Source of the DNA: Deinococcus sp. QL22
GTDB taxonomy: Bacteria > Deinococcota > Deinococci > Deinococcales > Deinococcaceae
Assembly: GCF_023370075.1 (NCBI RefSeq)
Contig: NZ_CP097152.1
Location: 477,488 to 541,487 of the forward strand
Direction of reading: 5' to 3'
DNA: 64,000 nt
Shown: positions 45,767-54,844 of the stretch, piece after piece
Layout of the letters: each line of letters begins with the position of its first letter
How positions within the stretch are numbered: position 1 is the stretch's first letter
The notes under the pieces: model-generated
What the model saw: only the letters and a program-made list of their open reading frames with translations
Databases searched by the model: none
What the model was told of the DNA's origin: nothing
Translations under genes and position numbers: made by a program

Positions 45767-46910
45767 GAGTGAAGCGAGCCTGCCCGAAGCATCGATCTCC
45801 CCCATAGGGTTTGGCCTTGAACGCCTGCTAGATCAAGAACCGACCGTTCAAAACGTATTTGCGGAACAGAACACACATTTGCCAGCCCTCGCAATGCACT
45901 CTTGCTCCCAGCGACTGCTGGAATCGAGGACAACACACTTGACAACGGCCTCATGGCCTAAAAATCATGGGTACTCTATACCCTCAAGACGTATCCGAGG
46001 CCCCTTCTTGGCCTTCCTGTGAGGTCAGGCATCATAGGCCAAAAGTTTTGTTTAACCTGTGGCCCTGACGTTAACAGCGTTCCTTGCGATTCTCAGCCGC
46101 CATACCTCACCCTAAAACCACTTGGCGTGAACGAGGTCACCAGGGAACCTCCAGCTGGTTTGCCGTCCAATTCACTTAGGTTGCAACGAAGGTGCCGCAC
46201 GGGAGGGTATCAGGTCTGCCCGCTCTACCGTCCAACTCCGTGACCACCAGCGCCAACAAGTGAAGGAGATTTCATGGGTGCCGACTGTGACACCAACTCT
46301 AGTCACGCTGCCTCTAGGACAGCTATCGATTCGTTCCCGGGACATGCCTAAATTTCAGACAAGCTGGTCATTTCAGGGAATAACTCAGTGTAAATACTAA
46401 CTGAAATCAGATCATCACGCATTGCCCCTGCGCAATATCAATGCTCATGCTTCAGCCAGCAGGCATTGATGTTCAACTATCCTCCCGACCAGATTTCTGC
46501 CCATAAGCACCTTGGTCGTTGGGACGTTCCCGCTGAGGCCGAAGCTTCGCAGATCATTGCCAGTGAGGCACACCGGCCGACACGCCTTCCTACAGCGGGA
46601 GCCAGGGCAAAGGCCGAGCGCTGGGGGAGGGACAGGAGAGAGGGGCCTGCATGGCAAGTGTTCGCTCTCGGCAAGCGTCAAGATAAATTCGGCCCTCCAG
46701 TTTATTTATGGGTTGTCCAAAGCAAAGCGCAAAATAGGTTATTAGAGGAATAAAATATGGATATCGTAACCAGACGAGATCTGCCTCACGGCCAAAAGCA
46801 GTCCTCACCCACTGAACCGGATCCATGTAACATTGACCGGCTCAAACCCGACCTCACAGGAAGGCCAGGAAGGGGCCTCGAACAAGGTGTGAGTACGTCT
46901 GTACCCCTCC
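45767..46910. other. Long region without recognisable genes
   Basis: About 1.1 kb. It contains the small ORF at 46274-46351 and open frames without family features (46466-46753 and 46757-47026, the latter running into the recombinase gene on the other strand). Base composition is more mixed than in the coding regions. I see no tRNA, CRISPR or clear origin repeats. Confidence 0.4.
46274..46351 (+). CDS. Candidate 25-residue peptide with a strong ribosome site
   Basis: AAGGAGATTTC precedes ATG 46274. The peptide starts MGADCDTNSSHAASRTAIDS and ends FPGHA before TAA. Only the ribosome site supports it; no partner gene is visible nearby. Confidence 0.25.
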   Translation: MGADCDTNSSHAASRTAIDSFPGHA

Positions 46911-47903
46911 TTACCAGCCCGCGAGATCGTCTTTCAAGTCATCGGCGGCCAGCTGAGCGTAGCCTCGGCGCGTTGTATCCACGGATTCATGTCCCAGGTG
47001 GGCCGCCACCCGTCCGAAGTCCTTGATCTGCCGGAGGAGGCGGGTGCCCGCATATTTGCGCCCTGGATGAAAGCCACGAAAGGGAACAGCGCCCAGCTTG
47101 AAGGCTTTTTCGACGTGGTACCGCGCGGTCATGACGCTGGCATAGCGGAACACTTGGGTACTGGCGGTGGTTCGTTTCCCGTCGGTATGTTCTGCCCCCC
47201 CCGGCCCGTAGAGACTCCGGTAGAGCCGGGCGGCCCGGCTCAGGCTGCTGCTCATGGCCACGAAACGGCCCTTGCGTCCCTTACCACTGCGGACGTGGAT
47301 TCGCTTGGCACTTTCGTCGACGTCATCCCAGGCTAAGGCCAGGGCTTCACTGATCCGCAGTCCCGCATGGGCAGTCACAAACAACAAAAACTTGACCTGA
47401 ACGTCGGCGTATTCGAGGACATCAGCCAGCTCATCTTCGGTATAGGGTGGCCGCTTGACGATCCCGGGCGTGTGGTCTTTGGGTACCTTGGCATCCCGGA
47501 ACGGATCGGATTCGGTGGCACCCGCCCAGCGCAGCGCACGGTAGAAGCACGAGGCGGCAGCGACTTTCAATTGCACGCCCGCGGGCTGGCGTCCAGCCGC
47601 CAGCATGTGATTGATGTAGTTCTGCGCGTCATGCCGTCCGGGGCGCAGCAGGTTCACCGCTTGAGCCGTGGCGTACTCGAGAAACTGCCGGGCCCCCAAG
47701 GCGTACGCTTCGACGGTGCGGGGACTGGTGAGCACTCCACTGCCCCCCTGATGGGCCAGGTAAGCCGTCGTCAAGCTGACCAGCACCGGAATGTCCTGCT
47801 CTGCGGCGGCTCTGACGGCCCGGCGTTTAAGTTCATCGTCATGCAGGTTCGTCCACTCCCGGCTATGAGCCAGGAGATTGCCCCGGTACTGGACGAGCGT
47901 CAT
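46911..47903 (-). CDS. Tyrosine recombinase (XerC/D-type integrase)
   Basis: 330 aa. SAM-like N-terminal domain (VLTSPRTVEAYALGARQFLE) and catalytic domain with Arg (AHAGLRISEALALAW), Lys (RSGKGRKGRFVAM), HxxR (GFHPGRKYAG), His (AAHLGHESVDTT) and Tyr (RRGYAQLA), so all active-site residues are present. ATG 47903 overlaps the stop of the upstream pRiA4b ORF3-like gene (ATGA), which fixes this start against 47945. It likely resolves or integrates a mobile replicon. Confidence 0.9.
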   Translation of the reverse strand: MTLVQYRGNLLAHSREWTNLHDDELKRRAVRAAAEQDIPVLVSLTTAYLAHQGGSGVLTSPRTVEAYALGARQFLEYATAQAVNLLRPGRHDAQNYINHMLAAGRQPAGVQLKVAAASCFYRALRWAGATESDPFRDAKVPKDHTPGIVKRPPYTEDELADVLEYADVQVKFLLFVTAHAGLRISEALALAWDDVDESAKRIHVRSGKGRKGRFVAMSSSLSRAARLYRSLYGPGGAEHTDGKRTTASTQVFRYASVMTARYHVEKAFKLGAVPFRGFHPGRKYAGTRLLRQIKDFGRVAAHLGHESVDTTRRGYAQLAADDLKDDLAGW

Positions 47904-48508
47904 GCTGGATGAGGGCCGACCTCGCCCTTCAAGTACCGTTTCCACTGGGCATTAACACTTTTCGGGGAGACGGCGGCGTGTGGATCATGGCGCATGAACT
48001 TGAACCAGGCCAGGGTTTCAGGGTCACCTTGAGCCGCTTGCTCCAGATGAAGCTGGTAGCCATGCACCCCGCCACTGTCTTCGCAGGGGGCGACTCCGTG
48101 GGCGGCTGTACACGTCTTCAGGAGGGTGCCCGCCACCGTCATGGGCTTCAGAGTCACCGCACAATTCCAGCAGTCGCCGTAGTCATAGACGTAGGTCAGA
48201 GTGGGCACCGAACTCCCCGGCCAGAACACATTCAGCCGGTGTTCGGTGAGGGCCAAGGTCATCAAACGCTCGTCGTGGACAAGGGTCAGGTCACAGTCGG
48301 GCATCTGGGGGTCTTCATACGTATGCGCTCCACTGGCTTGGGTGAAGATGAACTGGTGCAGGTGGGCATTCCACCACCCAAAGCTGCCTTGAATGGCGTG
48401 GTGGAGATCTCCCAAGTGGGCGGCGGCAGGAAGCACCAGCGTCCGGCTCACTTCAAGACCCTCCAGGGTGACCGTGGCTTGGACGGCAGATCTAGAAACG
48501 GGGGGCAT
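47900..48508 (-). CDS. pRiA4b ORF3-like (IS1096 TnpR passenger) protein
   Basis: 202 aa. It shows the family signatures HLHQFIF near the middle of the first half, LTYVYDYGDCW (here YDYGDCWNCAVTL) and CEDSGGVHGY. The domain is found on plasmids and in IS1096-like elements, often beside recombinases. Its function is not firmly known. It ends by overlapping the recombinase start, so the two are co-translated. Confidence 0.88.
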   Translation of the reverse strand: MPPVSRSAVQATVTLEGLEVSRTLVLPAAAHLGDLHHAIQGSFGWWNAHLHQFIFTQASGAHTYEDPQMPDCDLTLVHDERLMTLALTEHRLNVFWPGSSVPTLTYVYDYGDCWNCAVTLKPMTVAGTLLKTCTAAHGVAPCEDSGGVHGYQLHLEQAAQGDPETLAWFKFMRHDPHAAVSPKSVNAQWKRYLKGEVGPHPA

Positions 48509-49242
48509 AGTGATACTCTACCGTTTTTCTGGCCTAAGTCTAGTTAGGTAAGAGAACAGCATGACTTCATCTGCTCCCCCGGCCTGGCTCATGACTTTGG
48601 CCCAGACCCTCAACATTTGGTTGACCCGGCATCCCTTCTGCAGGCGCAGTTCAGCAGAGGCGCAAAATGAGGCGAAGCCACAGCAGTGGCTGTGGCTCAG
48701 CAACTCGGGTGAAGCTTAAAAGAAGCGTATTCAGATGCCCGACAGCACCTGAGCCAGACTGATCTCCAGACCACCGCCCAAGGGTTGGGCGAGGATCTCA
48801 ACCGGCTGGAGCGAGGCGATTGGTGAGGGGACGGTAAAACAGCGCGGGCAGTGCCGTCAGCTGGTCAGCCCGGCCCACTTCGCTGCTCCAAGAGCATGTC
48901 GACAGGCTTGGAGAAGATGATTTCACGCGCCTAGACGAGCTGACCTGCGCGATGCTTAGAATTCGTTCCCTCGGTGCCTGAGCGGGAAGTGCTGTTCCGG
49001 CTCTTGTAAGACCCTGTATTCAACCTTTTTCAAGACCCTTGCCTGTAGATTGGAATATTTTATTCCCCTAATAACGTATTTGAGAGGTACGATTTCGGGA
49101 GCTTGAAGGATTCGGTTCCTTCCTGCCTGAGCCGGTTCTTCCACCTTAAGCGAGGGAAGGTGGTCAGCCGTAACCGACCGGATCGGGAGCCACTGGACGT
49201 TCTTCGTCGGCGAACGTCATCTACCACTGTTGGACACAGCAG
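48509..49242. other. Long region without recognisable genes
   Basis: A + strand frame at 48561-48719 (52 aa, MTSSAPPAWLMTLAQTLNIW) is the only candidate and has no family match. The rest shows no motif. The AT-rich part around 49010-49100 might hold promoters. Confidence 0.3.
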
Positions 49243-49440
49243 GGTTGTGTTGCCTTAACTGGCGTCACGACAAGCTGAAGGCAGGAGCGACCTGAGACTC
49301 CGTTCACCCCTGCTGCAACGGTAGACCAGGTCTGAAACGCTTGCTGGTGACTGCTTCGTCTGTTTGGCGCGGAAACGCTGGTTCGCGGGTGATGGTGGAA
49401 CTGGGTGATCCGGGCGTGCAGACTCAGGAATTCGTGGGCA
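49243..49440 (-). pseudogene. IS6-family transposase remnant, copy 3
   Basis: Terminal repeat ggttgtgttgccttaact at 49243, followed inward by the C-terminal transposase stretch (minus strand: HEFLSLHARITQFHHHPRTS ... HQQAFQTWSTVAAG). Only the 3' end of an element remains, and its hairpin is degenerate. Confidence 0.7.
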
Positions 49441-49966
49441 CTGGACGGCAAACTCACCCTGAAATTCTTGGATCAGCCTGGGTTGTCACTGATGATGTCC
49501 ATCGCGTCCACCTGGTTTTGCCGAGGGTCTGGACAACAGGTTCGGATTCCCACTCGCTGGGGATCATCAGGCCGTCTCAATTTATTTGATCGGGACATGG
49601 AGTTTGAGCGGCAACGCCGCTCAATTGGAAGTGCGAGAACTGGAGGGCAACTGTACGGGAGCGCAGGAGATCGCTGATCTCGGCCCTATGGCGGCCCACG
49701 GCACTCCGGAACGCTTGACCACCGTCATTCTGGACAAGGCCCCCGCGGCCCTGCGTGAACAGCGCGTGATCTGGGAGCAACAAGGACCGGATCTCCCGCC
49801 TTATGCGCCGTTCCTCAACGCAATTGAACTGGTCTGGAAGCGGTTGAAAGGCTTTCTGATGCCGCGCCGGTTCTATGACTCCCTGGCTCAGCTGCCAGCA
49901 GCCATCATGACCGCCCTCAATCTTCTCGGCGCTGTTTTTATCGAGAATATATGTGCGAGGTACTAA
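49440..49966 (+). pseudogene. IS630-family transposase remnant
   Basis: First frame: KLTLKFLDQPGLSLMMSIAS, matching the IS630 LDE region with the Glu replaced. The frame shifts near 49585 to GTWSLSGNAAQLEVRELEGN, and then VILDKAPAALREQ and LPPYAPFLNAIELVWKRLKG, which is the second DDE Asp and the Glu region. The N-terminal third is missing. Confidence 0.7.
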
Positions 49967-50146
49967 GGTTTCACTGGCGCGCGCTGACTCTTCACTACCA
50001 CCCGCATGAACGACAAATAAAGAGTATGTTGAACGCTGATCGCCTCACGTTGAATACAACCACTCAGCCCCTTCGGGATACTGGTTTAGGAAGCGTGACC
50101 AAGACGTTATGCCGTACAACTCATCCGTGTTTTGAATGGAGAACCT
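49967..50146 (+). promoter_or_regulatory. Upstream region of the peptide-transport operon
   Basis: A possible promoter is TTGAAC ... TGAATA with 16-base spacing near 50029-50056. It is a weak match and only a candidate. The ribosome site GGAG precedes ATG 50147. Confidence 0.25.
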
Positions 50147-51751
50147 ATGTCCCAGCAAACTGCGTCCGCCCGGAAACTTCAAGTGTTCTCACGGGGGCTC
50201 GCGCTGGCCCTCTCCCTGGGGTTGTCACTTGCAAGCGCCCAGAATGCACGGCAAAGTACCCTGGTCATCGGCGGCGATTTCTCGGATCTGATTACACTGG
50301 ATCCAGGTGTGTCCTACGAATTCAGCGGCTCGCTGGTCGCGGGCAACCTGTATGACACACTGGTGATTTACGAGGGAAACAATCTCAAGACCCTGAAGCC
50401 CCGCCTGGCGTCGAGCTGGACGGTCACCCCCACGGCCGCCGGATCACGCATCACCTTCAAGCTGCGGGACGCCAAGTTCAGCACCGGGCGCCCCGTCACG
50501 GCGGCTGATGTCATCTATTCCCTCACGCGCGTCATTGCGCTCAAAACGCCGTCCAGCTTCCTGCTGACCGACGTGGCGAACATCACTGCCAAGTCGCTCA
50601 GCGCGCCCGATGCAAGAACCGTGGTCATCGACATTCCCAAGACCGCCAACCCTAATATCGTGCTGGCGCTGCTGACCTTTAATGTGGGCGGTGTGATCGA
50701 CTCCACCGAAGCCAAGGCGCATGAAGTGAAGGGCGACTTCGGCACAGCCTGGCTCAAGGATCATTCGGCAGGCAGTGGGCCGTTCATGCTCAACCGCTGG
50801 GACCGCAGCGCTCAGCTGGCGCTGGACGTTAATCCCAATGCATTTCGCAAGTCGCCCAACATCAAGCGCGTGATCCTGCGTTACATGCTCGAATCAGCCG
50901 CGCAGCAGAGCTCTCTGAACTCTGGCGAGATCGACGTGGCCTGGGATTACACGCCCGACGCTTTTAAGGCCGCACAGAGCAATCCCAAACTCAAAACGCT
51001 CAAAACCGATACCTTTCAGTTGCAGTACTTGGGCATGAACTCCAGCAAAGGCTCGCCCTTTGAGGATCCTCGCGTGCGTGAGGCGGTGCGCTACGCTCTT
51101 GACCAGGACGGCATGATCGACAGTCTGCTTCAGGGTCTGGGACGCAAAACGCAGACCATCATCCCGATTGGACTGGCCGGATCCGACCCCAAGATTTACT
51201 ATCCGTACAACCTTGCCAGAGCCAAAGCGCTGCTTACGGCGGCGGGCAAACCTAACGGCTTTAGCGTGGACTTTCTGGTCAGCACCGGATCGTGCGCGGG
51301 CGGGGTACCGTGCCAAGATCTCGCCGCCAAAGTTCAGTCCGATCTCGCGAAGATCGGTATTAAGGCCAACATCCGCCAGATGGTCAACTCTGAATTGCTC
51401 ACCGTTTACCGCGCCCAAAAAGCCGAGTTGATTCAGGTGGCCTGGAGCCCTGATTATCCCGATGCGGACGGTAACGGCACCCCACTGAGCGACTACGCCG
51501 CCAAATCTCTGGCCTGGCGCAACAGTTGGAATAACCCGGCGGCCAGCAAACTGGCCCAGGCAGCGGCTGTCGAGACCAACAGCACCAAGCGGCTGGCTCA
51601 GTATGGTCAGCTCACGGCGCTGCTTGCCAAGGAAGGTCCCTTCGCCGTCCTGTTTCAACCCTATAAACCCATTGTCCTTCAGGCGGGCGTTTCTGGCTTT
51701 AACCGCAACGCCAATGGCGACGTGCAATTCGAGAAGATCAGCAAGAAGTGA
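50147..51751 (+). CDS. Peptide ABC transporter substrate-binding protein (DppA/OppA-like)
   Basis: 534 aa, SBP family 5. Signal peptide VFSRGLALALSLGLSLASAQ. Family features: SGSLVAGNLYDTLVIYEGNN, FKLRDAKFSTGRPVTAADVI, SGPFMLNRWD and PRVREAVRYALDQDGMI. It binds peptides or similar solutes outside the membrane and delivers them to the permeases encoded next. A hairpin (51761-51804) follows the stop. Confidence 0.93.
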   Translation: MSQQTASARKLQVFSRGLALALSLGLSLASAQNARQSTLVIGGDFSDLITLDPGVSYEFSGSLVAGNLYDTLVIYEGNNLKTLKPRLASSWTVTPTAAGSRITFKLRDAKFSTGRPVTAADVIYSLTRVIALKTPSSFLLTDVANITAKSLSAPDARTVVIDIPKTANPNIVLALLTFNVGGVIDSTEAKAHEVKGDFGTAWLKDHSAGSGPFMLNRWDRSAQLALDVNPNAFRKSPNIKRVILRYMLESAAQQSSLNSGEIDVAWDYTPDAFKAAQSNPKLKTLKTDTFQLQYLGMNSSKGSPFEDPRVREAVRYALDQDGMIDSLLQGLGRKTQTIIPIGLAGSDPKIYYPYNLARAKALLTAAGKPNGFSVDFLVSTGSCAGGVPCQDLAAKVQSDLAKIGIKANIRQMVNSELLTVYRAQKAELIQVAWSPDYPDADGNGTPLSDYAAKSLAWRNSWNNPAASKLAQAAAVETNSTKRLAQYGQLTALLAKEGPFAVLFQPYKPIVLQAGVSGFNRNANGDVQFEKISKK

Positions 51752-51760
51752 GGGTAGAGT

Positions 51761-51804
51761 GGGGATGAGAGCGGCTCCCAGATGGCGGGGGCCGCCTCAT
51801 CCCC
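51761..51804 (+). terminator. Intercistronic hairpin between binding protein and permease genes
   Basis: GGGGATGAG (51761-51769) pairs with CTCATCCCC (51796-51804), and GCGGC (51771-51775) with GCCGC (51791-51795). No T-tract follows. Such structures often stabilise the binding-protein mRNA and lower permease expression. Confidence 0.55.
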
Positions 51805-51943
51805 CTACGGCTGCAGATTTCAGCTCCATGAACGGCGTGAATCGAGCTGCAGATAAAGAACCGTGGCCTTTAAGAGCCCACGCCCACGGCGTTGCCACAA
51901 GACCACAACGCTCAAGAGATAAACCAGGCCACAAGGAGAACCT

Positions 51944-52951
51944 TTGCTGATCTACATTGTGCGCCGCCTCGCCCTGATGGTACTGGTGCTGTGGGGCGTG
52001 ACCCTGGGCGCGTTTCTGATTTCACACGCGCTGCCCGCTGACCCGGCGGCGGCAGCGATGGGCAACAATGCCCGCGAGGAACAACTGGCCGACTTCCGCG
52101 AGCGCAACGGCCTGAACAAGCCGCTGGCAACGCAGTACGTGATCTACATGGGCCAGTTGCTGCGCGGCGATATGGGAACCTCGCTGCGAACCCAGAACGA
52201 GATCGTCGAGGATCTGCGCACCTTTTTTCCGGCGACGCTGGAACTGACGCTGGTGGCCGTCGTGTTTGCAGTGCTGATCGGCCTCCCGCTGGGGGTGATC
52301 GCCGCTTTGTACCAGGGGCGGCCACCAGACTTACTGGCCCGCACCTTTGCGGTGCTGGGCGGGGCCACGCCGGTGTACTGGCTGGCGATTCTGGCGCTGA
52401 CGTTGTTCCATGAGCGCCTGGGCTGGCTCCCGGGGCCGGGCCGCCTGGACGTCTACAACCTGCCCCCCCCCACCCATACGGGATTGGTTTTAATTGACAG
52501 TCTGCTGGCCCGTGATCTGGCCGTATTCTGGGATGGGCTGCGGCACCTGATCCTGCCTGCCCTGGTGCTGGGGGCGTATTCGGCCGCGCTGCTGACCCGC
52601 ATGACCCGCAGCGCGCTGCTGGAGGTGCTGTCCCAGGACTACATCCGCACGGCCCGCTCCAAGGGACTGACCCCGGCGCGGGTGCTCGGTAAGCACGCGG
52701 TTCGCAATGCAGCGCTGCCTATGCTGACCGTGCTGGGCAGCCTGTTTGGCAGCCTGCTGACCGGCGCGGTGCTCACTGAGACGATCTTTTCATGGCCGGG
52801 GATCGGCGGCTACGCCACCACTTCCGCCATCAGTTTGGACTTTCCAGCCGTCATGGGCGTCACGCTGATCGCGGGCCTGGCGTACTCGGTGGTCAACCTG
52901 CTGGTCGACCTGGCCTACGGCTTCTTCGATCCCCGGATCAGCTTCTCATGA
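51944..52951 (+). CDS. Peptide ABC transporter permease (DppB/OppB-like)
   Basis: 335 aa with about six membrane segments. The N-terminal signature is RRLALMVLVLWGVTLGAFLI, and the EAA-type loop is DYIRTARSKGLTPARVLGKH. It uses a TTG start at 51944 with AAGGAG upstream. Stop and next start overlap (ATGA at 52948). Confidence 0.93.
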   Translation: MLIYIVRRLALMVLVLWGVTLGAFLISHALPADPAAAAMGNNAREEQLADFRERNGLNKPLATQYVIYMGQLLRGDMGTSLRTQNEIVEDLRTFFPATLELTLVAVVFAVLIGLPLGVIAALYQGRPPDLLARTFAVLGGATPVYWLAILALTLFHERLGWLPGPGRLDVYNLPPPTHTGLVLIDSLLARDLAVFWDGLRHLILPALVLGAYSAALLTRMTRSALLEVLSQDYIRTARSKGLTPARVLGKHAVRNAALPMLTVLGSLFGSLLTGAVLTETIFSWPGIGGYATTSAISLDFPAVMGVTLIAGLAYSVVNLLVDLAYGFFDPRISFS

Positions 52952-53808
52952 CGGCTATCCTGGCGGCAGAGAGCGGGACGGGCAGCGCGGTCTGGCGGCG
53001 GTTCCGGCGCAACACTGGGGCCATGATCGGACTGGTGCTGCTGGTGTTTCTGGTGGTGTTGGCTGTGCTGGGGCCGCTTCTGGTGGGCAGTCCCAGCACT
53101 CAGGATCTGGCCGCGCGGCTGGCCCCGCCCTCTGCCGCGCACCTGCTGGGCACCGATCAACTGGGCCGCGACGTGCTGACACGGGTACTCAGCGGCGCGC
53201 GTATTTCGCTGGGCATTGGCGTGAGCGTCATGCTGGCCTCGCTGCTGGTGGGCTCGGCGGCGGGTCTGGTGGCGGGACTGCTGGGCGGCTGGTGGGACGA
53301 GGTGATCATGCGCGTCACCGATATATTTCTGGCTTTTCCTGGCCTGATCCTGGCCATGGCGATCTCAGCGGCGCTTGGGCCAAGCCTGACCAACGTGATG
53401 ATCGCCGTGGCACTGGTGTCGTGGCCCACCTACGCCCGCCTGATTCGTGCCCAGGTTCTGGCCCTGCGTGAGCGCGAGTTTGTGGAAGCTGCCCGCGCAC
53501 TGGGCAGTTCGCAGAGCCGCGTGGCCTTCCGGCACCTGCTGCCCAACTCACTGGCCCCACTGCTGGTGCAGGGCAGTTTCGACGTGGGCAGCGCCATTCT
53601 GACCGCCGCAGGACTGGGATTTATCGGCTTCGGCGCGCAGCCCCCCACCCCCGAATGGGGCGCGATGGTCTCTGAGACCCGCAATTACATCGCGCAGGCT
53701 CCGTGGGCTTCCAGTGCTCCGGCGCTCGCCATTTTGATGACAGTCCTGGCCTTTAACCTGCTTGGCGACGGCCTGCGCGACGTTTTCGATCCCAGGAGAG
53801 GGGTATGA
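52948..53808 (+). CDS. Peptide ABC transporter permease (DppC/OppC-like)
   Basis: 286 aa. LLGTDQLGRDVLTRVLSGAR and the EAA loop EFVEAARALGSSQSRVAFRH are typical. ATG 52948 overlaps the DppB stop; the open frame upstream of it is a shadow. No DppD/DppF ATPase gene follows. After the stop there is only a 6-codon reading frame and then a convergent gene. Confidence 0.93.
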   Translation: MTAILAAESGTGSAVWRRFRRNTGAMIGLVLLVFLVVLAVLGPLLVGSPSTQDLAARLAPPSAAHLLGTDQLGRDVLTRVLSGARISLGIGVSVMLASLLVGSAAGLVAGLLGGWWDEVIMRVTDIFLAFPGLILAMAISAALGPSLTNVMIAVALVSWPTYARLIRAQVLALREREFVEAARALGSSQSRVAFRHLLPNSLAPLLVQGSFDVGSAILTAAGLGFIGFGAQPPTPEWGAMVSETRNYIAQAPWASSAPALAILMTVLAFNLLGDGLRDVFDPRRGV

Positions 53809-53896
53809 CACCCGGAAACCGGTGAAGAGCCGCTGGATGACAGCGTGTCCCTGCCAAATCTCGGGAACCCCCATTCGGCCCTTCTATTCAGGCTTC

Positions 53897-54718
53897 TTAC
53901 TTCAGGCGCGTGGGAACCTGGATATCGCAGATACTGAAATCTGCGCCCTTCTCCCGCCGCACCTGGTCCACCAGTTGCGCAAAGGCTGAACTCTGCGTAT
54001 CTAGCATTTCGACGACGGGACGTTGGCCTTCCGGGAGGTCGGCGGCCACCTGCACACGCTGCATGATGTCGGGATTGGCCGGGGGTTCTCCAGCAGCCAG
54101 CGAGGTCACCACTTCGCGCCCCATCACGGTATTGCCCCAGGCGGTGTACTGCAGGCCCAGCCGGAATGACGACGCCCCACGCATGAAGAAGATTTCGCTG
54201 TTGGCGCTGTTCTGGGCCTCCCCCCGCCCCATCCCGGCCACGCCTGGACAGTACGCGCCCCAGGCCTGGAAGTCCGGCACATTGCGCCGCCGGGTCTCGG
54301 CATCCGAGACGGTGAGGATCGGCATGGTGCCCAGAAAACCAGCATTGCCGTCGCTGGTCCGGGTGACCTGCCGCCAGACTGTTTTGTCTGGCAACCTCAC
54401 CGAGAACTCGGGGTCGAGATTCGGGTGGGTGGAGGTTCCCCCATCCTTGTTGTTGGGATTGCCCGTCTGCACGACGAAGAGGTCGATCACGCGGTGAAAT
54501 TGCAAGCCATCGTAAACTTTTTCGCGCGCCAGCAGCTTGATGCGCTCGACGGCCTTGGGCGCCAGATCAGGGCGCATCTCGACGATCATGCGCCCTTTGG
54601 TGGTGTCGATGACCAGGAGATTTTGTGGATCAATGGGAACCCAGCGGGCTTGAGTCTGCACAGACTGCATTGGAGCACATGACGCGAGCAGCCCGAGCCA
54701 CACTACAGATGCTTTCAT
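53897..54718 (-). CDS. Cyclophilin-type peptidyl-prolyl isomerase, exported
   Basis: 273 aa. The N-terminus LGLLASC suggests a lipoprotein signal. Cyclophilin core: LLVIDTTKGRMIVEMRPDLA, YDGLQFHRVIDLFVVQTGNP (the FHRV motif with catalytic Arg), then inserts compared with the short bacterial form. It would catalyse proline isomerisation in proteins outside the cytoplasm. Convergent with the transporter operon. Confidence 0.88.
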   Translation of the reverse strand: MKASVVWLGLLASCAPMQSVQTQARWVPIDPQNLLVIDTTKGRMIVEMRPDLAPKAVERIKLLAREKVYDGLQFHRVIDLFVVQTGNPNNKDGGTSTHPNLDPEFSVRLPDKTVWRQVTRTSDGNAGFLGTMPILTVSDAETRRRNVPDFQAWGAYCPGVAGMGRGEAQNSANSEIFFMRGASSFRLGLQYTAWGNTVMGREVVTSLAAGEPPANPDIMQRVQVAADLPEGQRPVVEMLDTQSSAFAQLVDQVRREKGADFSICDIQVPTRLK

Positions 54719-54844
54719 GGTTCAGTATTGGGGTTTAACGGCGGGGCGTCAATCTACGCCGGGTGAACGGGAGGCGGCAGGAGTGCATCTCACCGCAGGA
54801 GAAGGCAGGGACAATCGGTCAGCTCGGTCAGCAAGGTGGAGATC

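Noticed and set aside
45938..45970. TTGACA-like box as a promoter
   Set aside because: No acceptable -10 box at normal spacing and no gene directly downstream.
52792..52947. N-terminal extension of the second permease
   Set aside because: It is a shadow of the first permease; ATG 52948 overlaps the upstream stop and fits the family start.
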